A DNA stretch of 23,451 nt, taken from positions 1-23,451 of the forward strand of contig JBEVEP010000202.1 of NCBI GenBank assembly GCA_040512755.1. Direction: 5' to 3'. Both the position numbers and the translations under genes were made by a program. This stretch comes from JBEVEP01 sp040512755 (lineage in GTDB: Bacteria > Pseudomonadota > Alphaproteobacteria > Rhizobiales > Rhizobiaceae). Each line of letters opens with the position of its first letter. Position 1 is the first letter of the stretch. The notes under the pieces were generated by a model, which had not been told where the DNA came from, ran no database searches, and saw only the letters and a list, made by a program, of their open reading frames with translations. Below are positions 14,617 through 23,451 of the stretch, piece after piece.

Positions 14617-15840
14617 TTAGAACTTCACTTTGACCGAAGCTGACAAGGCGGTCACGATGTCGTCGCCGAATGTGTAGGCTACCCGGTTGCCCAGGTCGCC
14701 ACCGCCGAATGTGGATGTGCCACCTTGCCAGAAGCCTACCGATCCGCCCAGGCGTAGCTCAATGTGCTCCGTCGGCTTGTAAGAGCCGCCAGCAGCGAAG
14801 TTCCACAGATCGGTCTGGTAGCCCGAAACGGTCGACGTACCTCTATCCCACGAAATGGAGAAAGCGCCGGAAAGCTGTTCGTTGAAAGCGTGCCCGACAC
14901 CTGCAGTCACTGTCCAGCCATCCCGATAAAGGGGGTCGAAGCTTGTCGCCGACGTTGTGCCATCCACAGGACTTTTCACGCCGTTGATCGGGATGATCTG
15001 GAGCTGGCTCCAATCCTGCCACTTAACACCGCCGAAGGCCAGCCAGCCCGGAGCAATGCCGCTTTGCACCTTGAACTCGAGCGCCTGTGGAATTTCGGTG
15101 GCGGCGCTTACAGGGAAAACGCCAAGGAAGCGCCCCATCGAACGCCCAGTCGAGCCAGCCGCAAATCCCGTCGTGTCGACCGTGCCCGTCAGATCATCGT
15201 AATCGTACTTCGAACTGTAGACTAGGCTGGCGCGGAGCGCGATTTCAGGGATTTCGTAGGAAGCGCCGACACGCCATGCGACTGCCTCGTCCGAGAGGCT
15301 GAACTTGCCAATGCCGGGATTGCGTAAAGGAGTGGCAAGCAGCGATTGCCGCGACTGGAATGCGTCAACTTCCTGATAGGAAATGCCGCCAATGATGCGG
15401 GCGAAACCCTTGCCGGCCTGGATCTTGTAGGAGCAGGTAAGGCCGTAGTCGTTGGTGTCGACCTTGAACCGCACCGCCGTCGGCGAATAGGCGTTGTTTA
15501 TGCCGTAGTCCGCATCGGCGCCATAAGGCTGCGTGAACGTCGCCAGACAGTCGACTGGCTCGAACACGTTCGCTTTAAACCCAAGGCGCGGAACGGCGTA
15601 GTTGTCGTCGACATCGACACGTGACGACGTTGCGCCCGATCCGTCCATGCGGCGCACATTCTCCAGCTTTCTCTGTGGTGCAACGTAGGTGACCCCAGCT
15701 TCCGCCGCGTAAGGTTTATCATCGAAAAGCAGATCGATGTTTACCCCACCACGGTCAAACCCACCAGCATTCGCCTCGCCCGCCATAGCCACAAACGCGC
15801 AGCCCACCCCAAGGAGCGTCTTGAAATGCCGTATTGTCAT
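14617..15840 (-). CDS. FadL/OmpP1-family outer-membrane transport protein
   Basis: A 407-residue outer-membrane beta-barrel of the FadL/TodX/OmpP1 type, which moves long-chain fatty acids or other hydrophobic compounds across the outer membrane. Seen: signal peptide MTIRHFKTLLGVGCAFVAMAGEANA (cleavage after A25), conserved-looking FDRGGVNIDLLFD (28-40) and FTQPYGADADYG (102-113), alternating amphipathic strands, WLAFGGVKWQDWSQ, and the terminal ASVKVKF with a final Phe typical of BamA-recognised proteins. I chose the ATG at 15840, preceded by GGGAGAG 7 bases away; the frame continues to 15990 without family resemblance. It is monocistronic: own terminator downstream and a 381-bp gap upstream. 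The substrate is not determined by sequence. Confidence 0.88.
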   Translation of the reverse strand: MTIRHFKTLLGVGCAFVAMAGEANAGGFDRGGVNIDLLFDDKPYAAEAGVTYVAPQRKLENVRRMDGSGATSSRVDVDDNYAVPRLGFKANVFEPVDCLATFTQPYGADADYGINNAYSPTAVRFKVDTNDYGLTCSYKIQAGKGFARIIGGISYQEVDAFQSRQSLLATPLRNPGIGKFSLSDEAVAWRVGASYEIPEIALRASLVYSSKYDYDDLTGTVDTTGFAAGSTGRSMGRFLGVFPVSAATEIPQALEFKVQSGIAPGWLAFGGVKWQDWSQLQIIPINGVKSPVDGTTSATSFDPLYRDGWTVTAGVGHAFNEQLSGAFSISWDRGTSTVSGYQTDLWNFAAGGSYKPTEHIELRLGGSVGFWQGGTSTFGGGDLGNRVAYTFGDDIVTALSASVKVKF

Positions 15841-16221
15841 GAAAATTCTCTCCCAAACTCCCCAAATAAACCCGCGGGAAGCTAGAGCGAATTCGCGCGA
15901 CGACTGCAACTGTGTCCTGATCGGGCATTGTTCCCCCGACGATGGGACACACCGCGGCGCTACACGACCGGGCAGCGCCTCACACTTCAAAATTGGATTT
16001 TTTTGACGTTAACTGCTCGAAAATTTTCAAAGTAACGCTACTAACGCCCCTAAAATGGGCATTTTTCCCGGTCCGAGCGACGAATGTTACATTATGGCAA
16101 CAATGCGACCGAAAATTGCATTTTCCACAGAACTAACGTAGGGGAATGCGGTGCCGGCGCATTGGATTAGGGTCGTTTCCCCTTCGCTGACGAGCAAGCG
16201 ACTCAGTACCTCGCCGGACCG
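15841..16221. other. 381-bp intergenic region, AT-rich, with four AAAAT/ATTTT dyads
   Basis: No credible gene lies between valS and the FadL-like gene. The part from about 15985 to 16130 is clearly more AT-rich than its surroundings and holds four dyads: AAAAT-TGG-ATTTT (15989-16001), AAAATTTT inside the palindrome GAAAATTTTC (16019-16028), AAAAT-GGGC-ATTTT (16053-16066) and AAAAT-TGC-ATTTT (16112-16124). ACTAACG occurs twice (16041-16047, 16132-16138). Behind valS an AATGCG/CGCATT stem with 7-base loop (16145-16163) lacks a U-run. The promoter of the FadL-like gene must lie here on the minus strand, but no standard -35/-10 pair stands out. Confidence 0.7.
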
Positions 16222-19005
<2,784 letters not shown>

Positions 19006-19045
19006 GAGAAAACGGTCCGCACTGTCCGGAATGTCTGCGGTCCGG

Positions 19046-19074
19046 TGTAAATCGGAAGCAAGGGGTCAAGTCAA
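19046..19074 (-). promoter_or_regulatory. candidate valS promoter
   Basis: On the minus strand TTGACT (19074-19069) and TTTACA (19051-19046) are 17 bases apart, about 40 bp before the valS start. The -35 is good and the -10 weak. The rest of the 203-bp hdaA-valS gap holds no gene I can support and no obvious T-box features. Confidence 0.35.
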
Positions 19075-19199
19075 CCATGCGGCCCACCGGTCTCCGCCGG
19101 CGACGGGAACTGCAGCGCCCGATAGGTTCGGGGCTAAATAAGCGAGCTAACGCCCGAATATGCGATCACACAGCGCATGAACAATACGGCAGTCCGAGT

Positions 19200-19218
19200 C
19201 GACGGCATTCAGCCGTCG
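19200..19218 (-). repeat. hairpin around the hdaA stop codon
   Basis: CGACGGC (19200-19206) and GCCGTCG (19212-19218) form a 7-bp stem whose 5-base loop contains the hdaA TGA stop. No U-run follows, so it is not a standard intrinsic terminator. Confidence 0.4.
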
Positions 19219-19901
19219 CGTTCGCCCTGTCCCTCCTCGAGCGCCGAGACGGTCTCAACAGCCATGGCGCGTGTTATGCGCGACTTCTGCTCCAGAGCCA
19301 CCCTGTCGAGCCTTTCGACAACATGGATTGCCGTCGACAGCGATCGCTCAATACGCCGGACGACGTATTGCACCACATGCGGCTCCACCTCGACCTGCCG
19401 GTCGGCGAAAAGCTTCGTGATGACGCCCGCCAGAAGCTGATCGTCGGGCTCGCCGATCTCGACCGTCGCCGCTGCCTTGAGACGGGATGCGAGGTCCGGG
19501 AGTTTGACGCCCCAAGCTGCAGGAAAACGCCGGGACGCCAGCAGAAGGTGGGTTCCGGAGCTGCGCACGGCGTTGATCAGGTGGAACAGGCCGTTCTCGT
19601 CCAGACCCGGGGCGTCGGCATCGTCGATGCAGACCGGCCCATGATCGGCAGCATCCAACGCCGCCTCTCCGATCGCCGCGGCATCACATTCGACCGCCCC
19701 CGACACCTCGCACCAGATCGCGCCAAGATGCGATTTTCCCGAACCTGCAGGACCGGCCAGCACGACCACCGGCGCGGGCCAGTCCGGCCAGCGATCGATC
19801 AAAGCGACGGCGCTGGCATTGGCGGCGGAGACGACAAGATCGTCCCGCGAGAAGCCCGGAGTGTGCCGCAGGTCGAGCGGCAGTTGGCGCGGCTTTTCCA
19901 T
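19209..19901 (-). CDS. hdaA: DnaA-inactivating regulator HdaA
   Basis: Hda-type proteins bind the DNA polymerase sliding clamp and stimulate ATP hydrolysis on DnaA, preventing re-initiation of replication. The 230-residue protein has an N-terminal clamp-binding motif QLPLDL (6-11), a DnaA-like AAA+ fold with Walker A GPAGSGKSH (50-58), Walker B VCIDDAD (90-96), the box VII region KLPDLASRL (133-141, R140 as likely arginine finger) and a sensor-2-like RRIERSL (182-188). It lacks the DnaA DNA-binding domain, as expected. The ATG at 19901 follows the perM stop by one base (TGAGATG), pointing to coupled translation; an upstream ATG at 19937 would overlap perM and shows no family residues. Confidence 0.92.
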   Translation of the reverse strand: MEKPRQLPLDLRHTPGFSRDDLVVSAANASAVALIDRWPDWPAPVVVLAGPAGSGKSHLGAIWCEVSGAVECDAAAIGEAALDAADHGPVCIDDADAPGLDENGLFHLINAVRSSGTHLLLASRRFPAAWGVKLPDLASRLKAAATVEIGEPDDQLLAGVITKLFADRQVEVEPHVVQYVVRRIERSLSTAIHVVERLDRVALEQKSRITRAMAVETVSALEEGQGERDG

Positions 19902-19902
19902 C

Positions 19903-21078
19903 TCAGGTATGCGGATCAGGCGTCCGCACCGCGGCACGTCCAGCCTTGGCCTGCGGCTCTGCTGGATGGCCTATGTAGAGCGGCGATTCCAGATAGCGCG
20001 AAACCGCGAAGCGAACGAGAACGCCCACCGCGGCGGCCGCTGGGACCGCGACGAGGAGACCCACGAACCCGAACAGCGCGCCGAAAGCAAAAAGCGCGAA
20101 CATCAACCAAACCGGATGCAGACCGACGCTTTTCCCGACAAGCCGGGGTTGCAGGATATTGCCCTCGATGAACTGCCCGGTGAAGAAAACACCGGCGACG
20201 GCGGCGACCCAGAGCCAGTCCGGCCAGAACTGGACGAAGGCGACGCCCACGGAAAGCACGAGCCCGACCATTGAGCCTACATATGGGATGAAACTGATCA
20301 AACCGGCGAAAATGCCGATCAATATTCCGAAGTTCAGCCCGACCAACGTCAACCCGGTCCCATACATGATGCCGAGGATGATACAGAGCGTGCCCTGCCC
20401 CCGCACGAAGCCCGCCGTCGACGCATTGATCTCGGCCGCGAGCCTTCGGACTGTATGGACATAGTCACGCGGAACCCAACTGTCGACGGCGGCCACCATG
20501 CGATCCCAGTCCAGAAGCATGTAGAACGCGACCACCGGCGTAACAACGAAGAGGCCGGCGATGTTGAAGAGCGCCAAGCCGGAGTTCCATATGGATTCCA
20601 CGATTGTCGTGAGAAATCCGACGCTCGACGAAAGCAAGGAATTCAACCCTTCGCGCAGGCTTTCCGGATCAACGCCGAAGCGTTCCTTCAGCCACTCAGG
20701 ATTGTAATTGGTGACGAGGCCCTGCAACCGGCTCAGATACTCGGGCATGTGACTGACGAAGTCGGCCATCTGTTGTGCGAGGATCGGGATCAGAATGACA
20801 AGGCCGAGCGCCAGGATGATCACGAAGGCGACGAGGATCAGGACCGTCGCCATGACGCGAGAAAGCCCCGTCCGCTCCAGCCGGTCGGCAACCGGATCAA
20901 GGAAGTAAGCGAGCACCATGCCTGCCACGAAGGGCAGCAAAATGTTGCGGAATACATAAAGGAACAGAATGAAGAGCGCAGCTGCTATCAGCCAAAAGCG
21001 TATCTGCCGGCGAAAGGCCGCCGCCGCGACCATCTCGGCCAAGTCGTCATCCGTTGTTTGGGCTTTTGCTTTCGCCAT
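19903..21078 (-). CDS. PerM/AI-2E family (UPF0118) membrane protein
   Basis: A 391-residue inner-membrane protein with about seven to eight hydrophobic segments: FWLIAAALFILFLYVF, the VLAYFLDPVADRLE region, VMATVLILVAFVIILALGLVIL, FVVTPVVAFYMLLDW, and a C-terminal block of four, including FAGLISFIPYVGSMVG, IEGNILQPRLVGKSVGLHP and FGALFGFVGLLVAVPAAA, which are family signatures. Members are annotated as AI-2 exporters or permeases, but some act as Na+/H+ antiporters, so the substrate is open. The ATG at 21078 overlaps the end of the CDP-alcohol transferase gene by 32 bp. hdaA follows directly, making a likely three-gene unit. Confidence 0.92.
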   Translation of the reverse strand: MAKAKAQTTDDDLAEMVAAAAFRRQIRFWLIAAALFILFLYVFRNILLPFVAGMVLAYFLDPVADRLERTGLSRVMATVLILVAFVIILALGLVILIPILAQQMADFVSHMPEYLSRLQGLVTNYNPEWLKERFGVDPESLREGLNSLLSSSVGFLTTIVESIWNSGLALFNIAGLFVVTPVVAFYMLLDWDRMVAAVDSWVPRDYVHTVRRLAAEINASTAGFVRGQGTLCIILGIMYGTGLTLVGLNFGILIGIFAGLISFIPYVGSMVGLVLSVGVAFVQFWPDWLWVAAVAGVFFTGQFIEGNILQPRLVGKSVGLHPVWLMFALFAFGALFGFVGLLVAVPAAAAVGVLVRFAVSRYLESPLYIGHPAEPQAKAGRAAVRTPDPHT

Positions 21079-21607
21079 AACCGCTCATGTGCCTCAGCCA
21101 GCCTACGAGATAGGCCGCGGCGGAAGTGACGGTCAAGAGCCCGGACACCGCGATGAGAACGGGGCGCACCAGGCCGAATTCCATCGTGAATGCCAGCTCC
21201 GCAAGCACGGTCGCTGCCAGGACGATTTGAACCGCCGTATTCGCTTTGGAAACGTAGAGCGGCTTCATCTCGACCGGATTGCGCATGATGGTCGAAAGCA
21301 GCACGGCCCCGACGATAAGCGCGTCGCGTGAGACGGCAGCAATCACCAGCCACAGCGGTAGTTCATCCATATAGCCAAGCACGACGAATACGGACACGAG
21401 GAGGAGCTTGTCAGCCATCGGGTCCATATAGGCACCAAGCTCGCTGCGCTGATTGTAATGGCGCGCTATGAAGCCATCGATACCGTCGGAAACGCCGGCG
21501 ATGACGAAACCGGCAAGCGCCCAGCCCATTTTGTCCGTCATCAAGGCAAACACCACGGCTGGAACCAGCAGGAACCTGACAATGGTGATCATGTTGGCAG
21601 TGGTCAC
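21047..21607 (-). CDS. CDP-alcohol phosphatidyltransferase (PgsA-like)
   Basis: An inner-membrane enzyme that transfers a CDP-linked phosphatidyl group to an alcohol, for example glycerol-3-phosphate in PgsA. The family motif D-x2-D-G-x2-A-R-x8-G-x3-D-x3-D is complete: D41, D44, G45, A48, R49, G58, D62, D66. About five hydrophobic segments fit the 186-residue length. I chose the GTG at 21607 because GAGGA lies 8 bases before it and VTTANMITIVRFLLVP aligns with typical family starts (MTIPNLIT-like). The open frame extends to an ATG at 21733, but those 42 residues look non-coding and would occupy the purM divergent region. Alcohol specificity cannot be decided. It leads the PerM-hdaA unit. Confidence 0.92.
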   Translation of the reverse strand: MTTANMITIVRFLLVPAVVFALMTDKMGWALAGFVIAGVSDGIDGFIARHYNQRSELGAYMDPMADKLLLVSVFVVLGYMDELPLWLVIAAVSRDALIVGAVLLSTIMRNPVEMKPLYVSKANTAVQIVLAATVLAELAFTMEFGLVRPVLIAVSGLLTVTSAAAYLVGWLRHMSGYGESKSPNNG

Positions 21608-21799
21608 GCGCCGAATCCTCCAGTCTGCGCTAATGAACGTTACATGGTCGAAACCCCGCCGGGCTGCAAGTGCAGCACGTGTCGAGCCGGTATCCAACGT
21701 TTTTGCCTTCAGCATGGAAGCGAAACGCGGCATTCTGTTGCGGTGCCGAGCGCTTCATGCGATGAGCCGTTTGAACGTTCGGGCAGGCAGAGGAGCGAT
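21608..21799. promoter_or_regulatory. divergent regulatory region purM / PgsA-like gene
   Basis: These 192 bp must serve both directions. AACGTT occurs three times: 21636-21641, 21696-21701 (CCAACGTTTTTGCC) and in the palindrome GAACGTTC (21773-21780). A separate dyad GCTGCA-AG-TGCAGC lies at 21663-21676. The middle AACGTT has some likeness to an E. coli PurR box, but this is weak. No convincing -35/-10 pair was found. Confidence 0.4.
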
Positions 21800-22864
21800 A
21801 TGAGCGAGCGGAAAAACGGCCTCACCTATGCGGATGCCGGCGTGGATATCGACGCCGGCAACGCGATGGTGGAGAAGATAAAACCGCTGGTCCGCTCCAC
21901 GCGCCGTCCGGGCGCAGATGGGGAAATCGGAGGCTTCGGCGGGCTGTTCGACCTCAAGGCAGCCGGATTCAATGATCCGGTTCTCGTCGCAGCTAATGAC
22001 GGCGTCGGCACCAAGCTCAAGGTCGCCATTGAAGCCGGCATCCACGACACTGTCGGCATCGATCTTGTCGCGATGTGCGTCAACGATCTGGTCGTACAGG
22101 GTGCGGAGCCACTGTTTTTCCTCGACTACTTCGCGACAGGAAAACTCGATCCGGACCAAGGCGCGGCAATCGTTGGCGGAATTGCCGAGGGCTGCCGCCA
22201 GGCCGGCTGCGCTCTGATCGGCGGTGAAACTGCGGAAATGCCGGGGATGTATCAGGACGGCGACTATGACCTTGCGGGTTTCGCAGTCGGCGCTGCCGAG
22301 CGCGGCCAATTGCTGCCTACGGACGATATCGTAGAAGGCGACGTGCTGCTTGGGCTTGCGTCATCCGGCGTCCATTCCAACGGATTCTCGCTGGTCCGGC
22401 GCATCGTCGCCCAGTCCGGCCTTCGCTGGTCCGATCCGGCACCGTTCGCGGCGGACAGGACGCTTGGCGCAGCGCTGCTGGAGCCAACGCGCATCTACGT
22501 CCGGTCTGTCCTGCAGGCGATTCGCGGCACACACGGCATCAAGGCGCTGGCCCATATCACCGGCGGCGGTTTTCCCGAAAATATCCCCCGCGTCCTACCG
22601 AAGGACTTCGCTGCTGAACTGGACCTCGAGGCGATCGTCGCGCCGCCCGTCTTCTCCTGGCTCGCGCGGACGGGCGGAGTGCATCCGGCGGAAATGATGC
22701 GCACCTTCAATTGCGGCATCGGTATGATCTTGATCGTCGCGTCCGGTCAGGCCGCCCAGGTCGCCGCCGTCCTGCAGGAGGCTGGCGAACACGTCTCACC
22801 TGTCGGGCGCATCGTCCCCCGCCGCGACGCCGGCGTCATTTATCGCGGGTCCATCGAGCTATGA
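21800..22864 (+). CDS. purM: phosphoribosylformylglycinamidine cyclo-ligase (AIR synthetase)
   Basis: PurM closes the imidazole ring (FGAM + ATP to AIR), the fifth step of de novo purine synthesis. The 354-residue protein shows the family blocks in order: GLTYADAGVDIDAGN (7-21), VAANDGVGTKLK (63-74), GIDLVAMCVNDLVVQGAEPLF (86-106), GGETAEMPGMY, GLASSGVHSNGFSLVR, HITGGGFPENIPRVLP and EMMRTFNCGIGM. AGGAG lies just before the ATG at 21800; the open frame begins further upstream, but without family residues. The stop overlaps the purN start as ATGA, so the two purine genes form one unit. Confidence 0.98.
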   Translation: MSERKNGLTYADAGVDIDAGNAMVEKIKPLVRSTRRPGADGEIGGFGGLFDLKAAGFNDPVLVAANDGVGTKLKVAIEAGIHDTVGIDLVAMCVNDLVVQGAEPLFFLDYFATGKLDPDQGAAIVGGIAEGCRQAGCALIGGETAEMPGMYQDGDYDLAGFAVGAAERGQLLPTDDIVEGDVLLGLASSGVHSNGFSLVRRIVAQSGLRWSDPAPFAADRTLGAALLEPTRIYVRSVLQAIRGTHGIKALAHITGGGFPENIPRVLPKDFAAELDLEAIVAPPVFSWLARTGGVHPAEMMRTFNCGIGMILIVASGQAAQVAAVLQEAGEHVSPVGRIVPRRDAGVIYRGSIEL

Positions 22865-23451
22865 CCACACGACGCAAACGTACCGTTGTATTGATCTCCG
22901 GTCGGGGCTCCAACATGGCGGCGCTGATCCAGGCGGCCAAGGAGACAGGCTATCCGGCCGAGATTGTCGGCGTTATCTCGGATCAGGCCGATGCGGCGGG
23001 ACTCAAGGCAGCACAAGCATTGGGGCTGCCGACACAAACCGTCCTCAAGGGCGACCACGGCAGCCGCGAGACTCACGACGCGGCAATCGACGCCGCACTG
23101 GCGACGTTCGATGCTGAGATCGTTTGCCTTGCCGGCTACATGCGTCTTCTGACCGCTGGCTTCGTCCGGAAATGGCAAGGCCAGATGATCAACATCCATC
23201 CATCCCTGCTGCCGTCGTTTAGAGGTCTCCACACGCATCGCCGCGCACTCGAAGGAGGACTGAGGGTTCATGGCTGCACCGTCCACTTCGTCACGGAAGA
23301 AACCGATGCCGGACCAATCATTGCGCAAGCGGCTGTGCCCGTGCTCGCCAATGACACAGAAGAATCGCTTTCCACGCGCGTGCTGAAGGCGGAGCACCAG
23401 CTCTATCCGCTGTCGCTGGCGCTCGTCGCAAGCGGCAAGGCACGAATGGAA
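22861..23451 (+). CDS. purN: phosphoribosylglycinamide formyltransferase PurN (3' end beyond window)
   Basis: PurN transfers a formyl group from 10-formyl-tetrahydrofolate to GAR, the third step of purine synthesis. 197 residues are visible and continue past the right edge. Seen: VLISGRGSNMAAL (10-22, phosphate loop), LAGYMRLL (90-97), the catalytic triad N111, H113 (MINIHPSLLPSF) and D149 (EETDAGPIIAQ), and HGCTVHFV (138-144). The usual family text is SFPGLHTH or SFKGLHTH; here it is SFRGLHTH, a mild variation. The ATG overlaps the purM stop (ATGA). The fragment is nearly full length for the family. Confidence 0.97.
   Translation, partial: MTTRRKRTVVLISGRGSNMAALIQAAKETGYPAEIVGVISDQADAAGLKAAQALGLPTQTVLKGDHGSRETHDAAIDAALATFDAEIVCLAGYMRLLTAGFVRKWQGQMINIHPSLLPSFRGLHTHRRALEGGLRVHGCTVHFVTEETDAGPIIAQAAVPVLANDTEESLSTRVLKAEHQLYPLSLALVASGKARME

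Noticed and set aside
15841..15990. 50-residue N-terminal extension of the FadL-like protein
   Set aside because: The signal peptide and ribosome site place the start at 15840; the extension has no export signal.
21458..21799. 114-residue upstream extension of purM
   Set aside because: It runs antisense through the PgsA-like gene; purM has a clear ribosome site and family start at 21800.

Overview
This is an ordinary-looking stretch of core chromosome from an alphaproteobacterium, most likely order Rhizobiales (Hyphomicrobiales) and close to the Mesorhizobium/Phyllobacteriaceae group. The basis is a high-GC sequence with Rhizobiales-type gene neighbourhoods (dgt-argS-SPOR protein-nagZ-scpA-scpB; purN-purM next to a CDP-alcohol transferase, a PerM-type protein and HdaA), an ExoR homologue and a rhizobial FadL-like porin. 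The taxonomic call rests on protein resemblance from memory, not on a search.

Left part (1-10006, all minus strand): a probable long transcription unit reads leftward from dgt (dNTPase-like) through argS, a very large membrane-anchored SPOR-domain protein, nagZ (peptidoglycan recycling), scpA and scpB (condensin partners of SMC) and an ABC-transporter ATPase cut by the window edge. scpA/scpB and scpB/ABC share the same 8-nt start-stop overlap, so the last three genes look translationally coupled. The 257-bp gap between the SPOR gene and nagZ is packed with hairpins and probably carries dispersed rhizobial palindromic repeats.

Middle (10007-14616): dgt and erpA diverge from a 91-bp region containing an inverted repeat and two possible face-to-face promoters. 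On the plus strand follow erpA (Fe-S insertion), xthA (exonuclease III) and a small exported cysteine-rich protein of unknown function. They converge on exoR, whose stop codon interlocks with that of the small gene. exoR lies directly behind ilvD (branched-chain amino acid synthesis, an Fe-S enzyme) on the minus strand.

Right part (14617-23451): a FadL-family outer-membrane protein with a strong terminator, a 381-bp AT-rich gap with four AAAAT/ATTTT dyads, valS, then hdaA, a PerM/AI-2E family protein and a PgsA-like transferase, all minus strand. purM and purN diverge from this cluster on the plus strand; purN runs off the right edge.

No tRNA or rRNA gene, CRISPR array, insertion sequence, phage, toxin-antitoxin or defence system was recognised, and I do not see a previously undescribed system here. 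The most interesting unexplained items are the dyad-rich region upstream of the FadL-like gene, the repeated short helices in the SPOR protein, the hairpin cluster before nagZ and the palindromic dgt/erpA divergent promoter region.
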